Assembly: GCF_037975245.1 (NCBI RefSeq)
Contig: NC_092577.1
Location: 26,535,398-26,599,397 of the forward strand
Length of the DNA stretch: 64,000 nt
Origin: Apostichopus japonicus
Lineage: Eukaryota > Echinodermata > Holothuroidea > Aspidochirotida > Stichopodidae
Direction: 5' to 3'
This document shows positions 54,743 to 64,000 of this stretch, one piece after another (within the stretch, counting starts at the first letter, position 1; each line of letters starts with the position of its first letter). The position numbers and the translations under genes were made by a program. The notes under the pieces were generated by a model, which had not been told where the DNA came from, searched no databases, and saw only the letters and a list, made by a program, of their open reading frames with translations.

Positions 54743-55390
54743 CGCACATTCTATTTATCGGTACCGCAATATCGATTTATCGGTATCGCACATTCGATTT
54801 ATCGGTACCGCACATTCGATTTATCGGTATCGCAATATCGATTTATCGGTACCGCACATTCGATTTATCGGTATCGCAAATTCGGATAAATAGGTATCGC
54901 ACATTCGATTAAACGGTATCGCACATTCGATTTATCGGTATCGCAAATTCGGATAAATAGGTATCGCACATTCGATTAAACGGTATCGCACATTCGATTT
55001 ATCGGTACCGCAATATCGATTTATCGGTATCGCACATTCTATTTATCGGTATCGTACATTCGAATTACCGATATCGCACATTCCATTTATCGGCACCGCA
55101 CATTCGATTTATCGGTACCGCACATTCTATTTATCGGTATCGCACAATCGATTAATCGGTCTCGTACATTCGATTGATCGGTAGCGCACAATCGATTTAT
55201 CGGTATCGCACATTTCATTTATTGGCACTGCACATCCGATTTATCGGTATCGCACATTCGATTAATCGGTACCGCACAATCGATTTATCGGTACCGCACA
55301 TTCCATTTATCGGTATCGTACGTTCGATTTATCGTTTTCGCACGTTCGATTTATCGATACCGCACATTCGATTTATCGGTCCCGCACAAT
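54743..55390 (+). repeat. 702-bp tandem duplication, copy 2 (66 bp shorter)
   Basis: This follows copy 1 to about 55,260, then lacks 66 bp (three monomers, including CGCTACCGCAC), giving an offset of 636 to the end. A private change is CACATTTCATTTATTGG near 55,211. It then runs into ATTCGACTTATCGGTATCG, as at 43.67 and 50.46 kb. Confidence 0.82.
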
Positions 55391-57300
55391 CGATTTATAC
55401 CGCACATTCGACTTATCGGTATCGTAAATTTAATTATCGGTATCGCGCATTCGATTTATCGGTATCGCACCTTCGATTTATGGGTCCCGCACAATCGATT
55501 TATAGGTATCACAATATCGATTAATCGGTCTCGCACATTCGAATTATCGGTACCGCACTTTCGATTTATTGGTACCGCATATTCGATTTTTCGTTTTCGC
55601 ACGTTCGATTTATCGGTACCGCACATTCGATTTATCGGTCCCACACAATCTATTTATCAGTACCGCACATTCGATTTATCGGTAACGCACATTCGATTTA
55701 TCGTTTTCGCACGTTCGATTTATCGATACCGCACATTCGATTTATCGGTATCGCAAATTCGGATAAATAGGTATCGCACATTCGATTAAACGGTATCGCA
55801 CATTCGATTTATCGGTACCACAAATTCGATTAATCGGTATCGCACATTCGATTAAACGGTTTCGCACATTCGATTTATCGGTAACAAACGTTCGATTTAT
55901 CGGTACCGCACATTCGATTTATCGGCACCGCACATTCTATTTATCGGTACCGCAATATCGATTTATCGGTATCGCACATTCGATTTATCGGTACCGCACA
56001 TTCGATTTATCGGTATCGCAATATCGATTTATCGGTACCGCAATATCGATTTATTGGTATGGCACATTCGATTTATCGGTACGGTACCGCAAATTCTATT
56101 TATCGGTATCGCAAATTCGATTAATCGGTATCGCACATTCGATTAAACGGTATCGCACATTCGATTTATCGGTAACAAACGTTCGATTTATCGGTACCGC
56201 ACATTCGATTTATCGGCACCGCACATTCGATTTATCGGTAACAAACGTTCGATTTATCGGTACCGCACATTCGATTTATCGGTACCGCACATTCGATTTA
56301 TCGGTACCACAATATCGATTTATCGGTATCGCACATTCGATTTATCGGTACCGCACATTCGATTTATCGGTACCGCACATTCGATTTATCGGTATCGCAC
56401 ATTCGATTTATCGTTTTCGCACGTTCGATTTATCGATACCGCACATTCGATTTATCGGTATCGCACGTTCGATTTATCGATACCGCACATTCGATTTATC
56501 GGTATCGCAAATTCGGATAAATAGGTATCGCACATTCGATTAAACGGTATCGCACATTCGATTTATCGGTACCACAAATTCGATTAATCGGTATCGCACA
56601 TTCGATTAAACGGTATCGCACATTCGATTTATCGGTAACAAACGTTCGATTTATCGGTACCGCACATTCGATTTATCGGTACCGCACATTCGAGTTATCG
56701 GTACCGCACTTTCGATTTATCGGTACCGCACATTCAATTAATCGGTATCGCAAATTCGATTAATCGGTATTGCACATTCGATTAAACGGTATCGCACATT
56801 CGATTTATCGGTAACGCACATTCGATTTATCGGTACCGCACCTTCGATTCATCAGTACCGCACATTCGACTTATCGGTATCGTAAATTTAATAATCGGTA
56901 TCGCGCATTCGATTTATCGGTATCGCACCTTCGATTTATCGGTCCCGCACAATCGATTTATAGGTATCGCAATATCGATTAATCGGTCTCGCACATTCTA
57001 TTTATCGGTACCGCACTTTCGATTTATTGGTACCACATATTCGATATTTCGTTTTCGCACGTTCGATTTATCGGTACCGCACATTCGATTTATCGGTCCC
57101 ACACAATCGATTCATCAGTACCGCACATTCGACTTATCGATATCGTAAATTCAATTGATCGGTATCGCGCATTCGATTTATCGGTATCGCACATTCGATT
57201 TATCGGCACCGCACATTCGATTTATCGGTACCGAAATATCGATTAATCGGTATCGCACATACGATTTATCGGTACTGCACATTTGATTTATCGGTACCGC
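55391..57300 (+). repeat. Satellite composed of re-used 43-51 kb and 40-41 kb blocks
   Basis: About 55,395-56,240 matches 43,670-44,540, 48,965-49,630 and 50,460-51,120 (55,456 and 50,513, offset 4,943). About 56,690-57,290 matches 40,510-41,120 and 46,770-47,770 (AACGCAC, TTCGATTCATCAG, GTAAATTTAATAATCGG, GATATTTCG). No gene. Confidence 0.78.
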
Positions 57301-58865
57301 ACATTCGATTTATCGATACCGCACATTCGATTTATCGGTATCGCAAATTCGGATAAATAGGTATCGCACATTCGATTAAACGGTATCGCACATTCGATTT
57401 ATCGGTACCACAAATTCGATTAATCGGTATCGCACATTCGATTAAACGGTATCGCACATTCGATTTATCGGTAACAAACGTTCGATTTATCGGTACCGCA
57501 CATTCGATCTATCGGCACCGCACATTCGATTTATCGGTACCGCAATATCGATTAATCGGTATCGCACATTCGATTTATCGGTACCGCACATTCGATTTAT
57601 CGGTATCGCAAATTCGAGTAATCAGTATCGCACATTCGATTTATCGGTAACGCAGTTTCGATTTATCGGTACCGCACATTCGATTTATCGGTATCGCAAA
57701 TTCGGATAAATAGGTATCGCACATTCGATTAAACGGTATCGCACATTCGATTTATCGGTACCGCAATATCGATTTATCGGTATCGCACATTCGACTTATC
57801 GGTATCGTAAATTTAATTATCGGTATCGCGCATTCGATTTATCGGTATCGCACCTTCGATTTATTGGTCCCGCACAATCGATTTATCGGTATCGCAAAAT
57901 TGATTAATCGGTCTCGCACATTCGATTTATCGGTACCGCACTTTCGATTTATCGGTACCGTACATTCGATTTATCGGTATCGCACATTCGATTCATCGGT
58001 ACCGCAATATCGATTTATCGGTACCGCACAATCGATTAATCGGTACCGCACATTCCATTTATCGGTACCACACATTCGATTTATCGTTATCGCACATTCG
58101 ATTTATCGGTACCGCAATATCGATTTATCGGTATCGCACATTCCATTATTGGTATCGCACATTCGATTTATCGGTAACGCACATTCGATTTATCGGTACC
58201 GCACCTTCGATTTATCGGTACCGCACAATCGATTAATCGGTATCGCACATTCGATTTATCGGTATCGCACGTTCGATTTATCGGTACCGCACATTCTATT
58301 AATCGGTATGGCAAATTCGATTAATCGGTATAGCACATTCCATTTATCGGTATCGTACATTCGATTTACCGGTATCGCACATTCGATTTATCGGCACCGC
58401 ACATTCGATTTATCGGTACCGCAATATCGATTTATCGGTATCGCACATTCGATTTATCGGTACCGCACATTCGTTTTATCGGTATCGCGAATTCGATTTA
58501 TCGGTACCGCACATTCGATTAATCGGTACCGCAATATCGATTTATTGGTATCGCACATTTGATTGACCGGTATCGCACATTCGATTTATCGGCATCGCAC
58601 ATTCGATTTATCGGTACCGCAATATCGATTTATCGGTATGGCACATTCGATTTATCGGTACGGTACCTCACATCGATTTATCGGTATCGCAAATTCGATT
58701 AATCGGTATCGCACATTCGATTAAACGGTATCGCACATTCGATTTATCGGTAACGCACTTTCGATTTATTGGTCCCGCACATTCGATTTATCGGTACCGT
58801 AATATCGATTTATCGGTATTGCACATTCGATTTATCGGTACCGCACATTCGATTTATCGGTATCG
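57301..58865 (+). repeat. Second copy of the 51.7-52.86 kb block, plus a 41-kb-type module
   Basis: To about 58,440 this is the partner of 51,710-52,860. From about 58,480 it takes up the GTATCGCGAATTCG, ATTGACCGG, TATGGCAC and CGGTACGGTACC series seen at 41,330-41,600 and 60,910-61,170. A point variant, ATTCGTTTTATCGG, occurs near 58,471. No gene. Confidence 0.78.
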
Positions 58866-59649
58866 CAAATTCGATTTATCGGAACCGTAATATCGATTTA
58901 TCGGTATCGCACATTCGATTTATCGGTACCGTACATTCGATTTATCGGTATCGCAAATTCGATTAATTGGTATCGCACATTCGATTAAACGGTATCGCAC
59001 ATTCGATTTATCGGTAACGCACTTTCGATTTATTGGTCCCGCACATTCGATTTATCGGTACCGCACATTCTATTTATCGGTATCGCACAATCGATTAATC
59101 TGTCTCGCACATTCGATTTATCGGTAGCGCACATACGATTTATCGGTACCGCACATTTGATTTATCGTTATCGCTCATTCGATTTATCGGTACCGCAATA
59201 TCGGTATCGCACATTATCGATTAATCGGTCTCGCACAGTCGATTTATCTGTAGCAATATCGATTAATCGGTATCGCACATTCCATTTATCGGTATCGTAC
59301 ATTCGATTTACCGGTATCGCACCTTCGATTTATCGGCACCGCACATTCGATTTATCGGTACCGCAATATCGATTTATCGGTATCGCATATTCGATTTATC
59401 GGTACCGCACATTCGATTTATCGGTATCGCAAATTCCATTAATCGGTATCTCACTTTCGATTTATCGGTCCCGCACAATCGATTTATCGGTACCGCACAA
59501 TCGATTTATCGGTACCGCAAATTCGATTAATCGGTATCGCACATTCGATTTATCGGTAACGCAGTTTCGATTTATCAGTACCGCACATTCGATTTATCGG
59601 TATCGCAAATTCGATTAATAGGTATCGCACATTCGATTAAACGGTATCG
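58866..59649 (+). repeat. About 0.8-kb tandem duplication, copy 1
   Basis: CGTAATATCG at 58,886 and 59,670 gives an offset of 784. By AGGTATCGCACATTCG after 59,618 / 60,422 the offset is 804. The 20-bp difference is a loss in this copy at about 59,211, where CGCACATTATCGATTAATCGG fuses two monomers. Both copies have the rare GGTATCTCACTTTCG, AATCTGTCTCGC and TCGCTCATTCG variants, not seen in this combination elsewhere. Confidence 0.85.
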
Positions 59650-60453
59650 CAAATTCGATTTATCGGTACCGTAATATCGATTTATCGGTATCGCACATTC
59701 GATTTATCGGTACCGTACATTCGATTTATCGGTATCGCAAATTCGATTAATTGGTATCGCACATTCGATTAAACGGTATCGCACATTCGATTTATCGGTA
59801 ACGCACTTTCGATTTATCGGTCCCGCACATTCGATTTATCGGTACCGCACATTCTATTTATCGGTATCGCACAATCGATTAATCTGTCTCGCACATTCGA
59901 TTTATCGGTAGCGCACATACGATTTATCGGTACCGCACATTTGATTTATCGTTATCGCTCATTCGATTTATCGGTACCGCAATATCGGTATCGCACATTC
60001 GATTCATCGTTACCGCAATATCGATTAATCGGTCTCGCACAGTCGATTTATCTGTAGCAATATCGATTAATCGGTATCGCACATTCCATTTATCGGTATC
60101 GTACATTCGATTTACCGGTATCGCACCTTCGATTTATCGGCACCGCACATTCGATTTATCGGTACCGCAATATCGATTTATCGGTATCGCATATTCGATT
60201 TATCGGTACCGCACATTCGATTTGTCGGTATCGCAAATTCCATTAATCGGTATCTCACTTTCGATTTATCGGTCCCGCACAATCGATTTATCGGTACCGC
60301 ACAATCGATTTATCGGTACTGCAAATTCGATTAATCGGTATCGCACATTCGATTTATCGGTAACGCAGTTTCGATTTATCAGTACCGCACATTCGATTTA
60401 TCGGTATCGCAAATTCGATTAATAGGTATCGCACATTCGATTAAACGGTATCG
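59650..60453 (+). repeat. About 0.8-kb tandem duplication, copy 2
   Basis: Second copy, with the extra 20 bp at about 60,000-60,020 (ATTCATCGTTACCGC). Private changes are CGATTTGTCGG near 60,222 and GGTACTGCAAATTCG near 60,316. The G in TTTGTCGG creates an in-frame start-like codon that breaks the repeat-derived ORF seen in copy 1. Confidence 0.85.
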
Positions 60454-62450
60454 CACATTCGATTTATCGGTAACGCACATTCGATTTATCGGTATCGCAA
60501 ATTCGATTAATCGGTATCGCACATTCGATTTATCGGTATCGCACATTCCATTTATCGGTCCCGCACATTCGAATTATAGGTATCGCACATTCGATTAATC
60601 GGTCTCGCACATTCGATTTATCGGCACCGCACATTCGATTTATCGGTACCGCACATTCGATTTATCGGTACCGCACATTCCATTTATCGGTACCGCACAT
60701 TCGATTTATCGGTATCGCAATATCGATTTATCGGTACCGCACATTCGATTTATCGGTATCGCAAATTCGGATAAATAGGTATCGCACATTCGATTAAACG
60801 GTATCGCACATTCGATTTATCGGTATCGCAAATTCGGATAAATAGGTATCGCACATTCGATTAAACGGTATCGCACATTCGATTTATCGGTACCGCAATA
60901 TCGATTTATCGGTATCGCGAATTCGATTTATCGGTACCGCACATTCGATTAATCGGTACCGCAATATCGATTTATTGGTATCGCACATTCGATTGACCGG
61001 TATCGCACATTCGATTTATCGGCATCGCACATTCGATTTATCGGTACCGCAATATCGATTTATCGGTATGGCACATTCGATTTATCGGTACGGTACCTCA
61101 CATCGATTTATCGGTATCGCAAATTCGATTAATCGGTATCGCACATTCGATTAAACGGTATCGCACATTCGATTTATCGGTAACGCACATTCGATTTATC
61201 GGTATCGCACCTTCGATTTTTCGTTCCCGCACAATCGATTTATCGGTACCGCACATTCGATTAATCGGTCTCGCACATTCGATTTATCGGTAGCGCACAT
61301 TCGATTTATCGGTACCGCAATATCGATTTATCGGTATCGCACATTCCATTGATCGGCACCGCACATTCGATTTATCGGTACCGCAATATCGATTTATCGG
61401 TCCCGCACAATCGATTTATAGGTATCGCACATTCGATTAATCGGTCTCGCACATTCGATTTATCGGCACCGCACATTCGATTTATCGGTACCGCACATTC
61501 GATTTATCGGTACCGCACATTCGATTTATCGGTATCGCAAATTCGATTAATAGGTATCGCACATTCGATTAAACGGTATCGCACATTCGATTTATCGGTA
61601 ACGCACTTTCGATTTATCGGTCCCGCACATTCGATTTATCGGTACCGCACATTCTATTTATCGGTATCGCACAATCGATTAATAGGTCTCGCACGTTCGA
61701 TTTATCGGTATCGCACATTCCATTATTGGTATCGCACATTCGATTAATCGGTATCGTGAATTCGATTTATCGGTACCGCACATTCGATTTATCGGTACCG
61801 CAATAACGATTTATCGGTATGGCACATTCGATTTATCGGTACGGTACCGCAAATTCTATTTATCGGTATCGCAAATTCGATTAATCGGTATCGCACATTC
61901 GATTAAACGGTATCGCACATTCGATTTATCGGTAACAAACGTTCGATTTATCGGCACCGCACATTCGATTTATCGGCACCGCACATTCAATTAATCGGTA
62001 TCGCAAATTCGATTAATCGGTATTGCACATTCGATTAAACGGTATCGCACATTCGATTTATCGGTAACGCACATTCGATTTATCGGTACCGCACCTTCGA
62101 TTCATCAGTACCGCACATTCGACTTATCGGTATCGTAAATTTAATAATCGGTATCGAGCATTCGATTTATCGGTATCGCACCTTCGATTTATGGGTCCCG
62201 CACAATCGATTTATAGGTATCGCAATATCGATTAATCGGTCTCGCACATTCTATTTATCGGTACCGCACTTTCGATTTATTGGTACCACATATTCGATAT
62301 TTCGTTTTCGCACGTTCGATTTATCGGTACCGCACATTCGATTTATCGGTCCCACACAATCGATTTATCAGTACCGCACATTCGACTTATCGATATCGTA
62401 AATTCAATTGATCGGTATCGCGCATTCGATTTATCGGTATCGCACATTCG
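60454..62450 (+). repeat. About 1.6-2.0-kb segment matching 41.2-42.9 kb
   Basis: From about 60,830 the order matches 41,240-42,900 at an offset of 19,586 (60,893 and 41,307; 61,349 and 41,763). It also matches 47.9-48.9 kb. The start (60,454-60,830) is plain satellite with two GGATAAATAGG 23-mers. A point change, GGTATCGAGCATTCG, occurs near 62,152 (CGCGCATTCG in partners). No gene. Confidence 0.8.
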
Positions 62451-64000
62451 ATTTATCGGCACCGCACATTCGATTTATCGGTATCGCAAATTCGGATAAA
62501 TAGGTATCGCACATTCGATTAAACGGTATCGCACATTCGATTTATCGGTATCGCAAATTCGGATAAATAGGTATCGCACATTCGATTAAACGGTATCGCA
62601 CATTCGATTGATCGGTACCGCAATATCGATTTATCGGTATCGCACATTCTATTTATCGGTATCGTACATTCGAATTACCGATATCGCACATTCCATTTAT
62701 CGGCACCGCACATTCGATTTATCGGTACCGCACATTCGATTTATCGCTACCGCACATTCGATTTATCGGTACCGCACATTCGATTTATCGGTACCGCACA
62801 ATCGATTTATCGGTACCGCACATTCCATTTATCGGTATCGTACGTTCGATTTATCGTTTTCGCACGTTCGATTTATCGATACCGCACATTCGATTTATCG
62901 GTCCCGCACAATCGATTTATACCGCACATTCGACTTATCGGTATCGTAAATTTAATTATCGGTATCGCGCATTCGATTTATCGGTATCGCACCTTCGATT
63001 TATGGGTCCCGCACAATCGATTTATAGGTATCACAATATCGATTAATCGGTCTCGCACATTCGAATTATCGGTACCGCACTTTCGATTTATTGGTACGGC
63101 ATATTCGATTTTTCGTTTTCGCACGTTCGATTTATCGGTACCGCACATTCGATTTATCGGTAGCACACAATCTATTTATCAGTACCGCACATTCGATTTA
63201 TCGGTAACGCACATTCGATTTATCGTTTTCGCACGTTCGATTTATCGATACCGCACATTCGATTTATCGGTATCGCAAATTCGATTAATCGGTATCGCAC
63301 ATTCGATTAAACGGTTTCGCACATTCGATTTATCGGTAACAAACGTTCGATTTATCGGTACCGCACATTCGATTTATCGGCACCGCACATTCTATTTATC
63401 GGTACCGCAATATCGATTTATCGGTATCGCACATTCGATTTATCGGTACCGCACATTCGATTTATCGGTATCGCAATATCGATTTATCGGTACCGCACAT
63501 TCGATTTATCGGTATCGCAAATTCGGATAAATAGGTATCGCACATTCGATTAAACGGTATCGCACATTCGATTTATCGGTATCGCAAATTCGGATAAATA
63601 GGTATCGCACATTCGATTAAACGGTATCGCACATTCGATTTATCGGTACCGCAATATCGATTTATCGGTATCGCACATTCTATTTATCGGTATCGTACAT
63701 TCGAATTACCGATATCGCACATTCCATTTATCGGCACCGCACATTCGATTTATCGGTACCGCACATTCTATTTATCGGTATCGCACAATCGATTAATCGG
63801 TCTCGTACATTCGATTGATCGGTAGCGCACAATCGATTTATCGGTATCGCACATTCCATTTATTGGCACTGCACATCCGATTTATCGGTATCGCACATTC
63901 GATTTATCGCTACCGCACATTCGATTTATCGGTACCGCACATTCGATTTATCGGTACCGCACAATCGATTTATCGGTACCGCACATTCCATTTATCGGTA
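62451..64000 (+). repeat. Right-end satellite, re-using the 54-55.7 kb modules
   Basis: About 62,480-62,920 resembles 54,170-54,740. About 62,920-63,400 resembles 55,395-55,950 (62,978 and 55,456, offset 7,522), with a private TTGGTACGGCATATTCG near 63,091 and GGTAGCACACAATC near 63,161. About 63,400-64,000 again follows 54,050-54,657 (TTGATCGGTAGCGCAC at 63,815 and 54,472, offset 9,343). The array continues past the window end. Confidence 0.8.

Larger units (their letters stand above)
1..64000 (+). repeat. 22-bp satellite DNA array filling the window
   Basis: The window is a head-to-tail array of a 22-bp monomer in one orientation. In order the monomer reads CGCACATT, CGATTTAT, CGGTAC (or CGGTAT). 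At 22 bp each, 64 kb holds about 2,900 copies. The consensus has 10 G/C in 22 positions and three CpGs. I followed the array line by line and found no interval of even 100 bp that cannot be read as monomers or close variants. Variation concentrates at positions 4-8, 14 and 20-22. A minority of monomers have altered length: 20 bp (GGTAGCAATATCG), 21 bp (ATTCCATTATTGG), 23 bp (AAATTCGGATAAATAGG), about 26 bp (CGGTACGGTACC) and about 18 bp (CGATTTATACCGC). Both window ends cut through the array. The family is not one I recognise. Satellite DNA of a eukaryotic chromosome is by far the best explanation; the chromosomal position is unknown. Confidence 0.98.

Noticed and set aside
1-64000. CRISPR array
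   Set aside because: Units are contiguous 22-mers with no unrelated spacers between identical repeats, no leader and no cas genes.
1-64000. Long-unit telomere repeat
   Set aside because: Some yeasts have telomere repeats of 20-25 bp, but those are nearly identical copies over a few hundred bases. Here monomers are diverged, in higher-order units, and extend over 64 kb.
1-64000. Iteron-type plasmid or phage replication origin
   Set aside because: Iterons are 17-22 bp, but occur in handfuls beside a rep gene. There are about 2,900 copies here and no gene.
1-64000. Binding-site array for insulator proteins that recognise CGATA (BEAF/DREF type)
   Set aside because: TATCG (reverse CGATA) is in nearly every monomer, but the organism is unknown and the motif is too short to support a claim.
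1-64000. tRNA, rRNA or other structured RNA genes
   Set aside because: No segment departs from the 22-bp repeat for long enough to hold one. The hairpin potential comes from the monomer's own palindromes.

Overview
The whole 64 kb window is one uninterrupted satellite-DNA array. The basic unit is 22 bp, best described as three blocks in order: CGCACATT, CGATTTAT, CGGTAY. About 2,900 copies lie head to tail in one orientation. I found no unique sequence, no convincing gene, no RNA gene and no mobile element. Both ends of the window are inside the array, so its real limits are unknown. An array this long and clean points to eukaryotic heterochromatin (centromeric, pericentromeric, subtelomeric, or on a sex or B chromosome). 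I do not recognise the monomer and cannot name the organism.

Monomers differ by a small set of recurring substitutions. Most fall in positions 4-8 (CACATT, CAATAT, CAAATT, CACAAT, CACGTT, CACTTT, CACCTT, CATATT), at position 14 (T or A) and at positions 20-22 (TAC, TAT, TAA, TAG, CTC, CCC, and GCAC in place of GTAC). A few have odd lengths of about 18 to 26 bp. Because the variants occur in fixed orders, larger blocks can be recognised, and the array is a mosaic of nested duplications.

Layout, with boundaries read by eye and good to a few tens of bases: (1) 0-9 kb is a patchwork of older, partly diverged 0.5-3 kb duplications; (2) 9-14.3 kb holds a 1,428-bp tandem duplication and shares about 3 kb with the next region; (3) 13.86-25.6 kb is two nearly identical 5,867-bp units in tandem, each with an internal 1,273-bp tandem duplication; (4) 25.4-28.65 kb is a diverged copy of 1.1-4.55 kb about 24.1-24.3 kb away, followed by a transition to 30.3 kb; (5) 30.34-39.68 kb is a true higher-order repeat with units of 1,831, 2,033, 1,831 and 1,743 bp plus a partial, alternating between two types with a 3,864-bp super-period; (6) 39.36-52.06 kb is two tandem units of about 6.24 and 6.46 kb, the second altered by internal duplications; (7) 52-64 kb is again a patchwork, with 702-bp and about 800-bp tandem duplications and re-used modules from regions 5 and 6.

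Many open reading frames of 60-300 codons exist, but they follow from the repeat. Three 22-bp monomers make 66 nt, or 22 codons, and the consensus has no stop in any forward frame. The ORFs begin mostly at TTG and end where a T-to-A variant at position 14 creates TAA. They should not be annotated as proteins. The most interesting features are the double-palindrome design of the monomer, the alternating higher-order repeat, lineage-specific markers separating the left and right parts, and CpG dinucleotides kept at three per monomer without a clear deamination signature.
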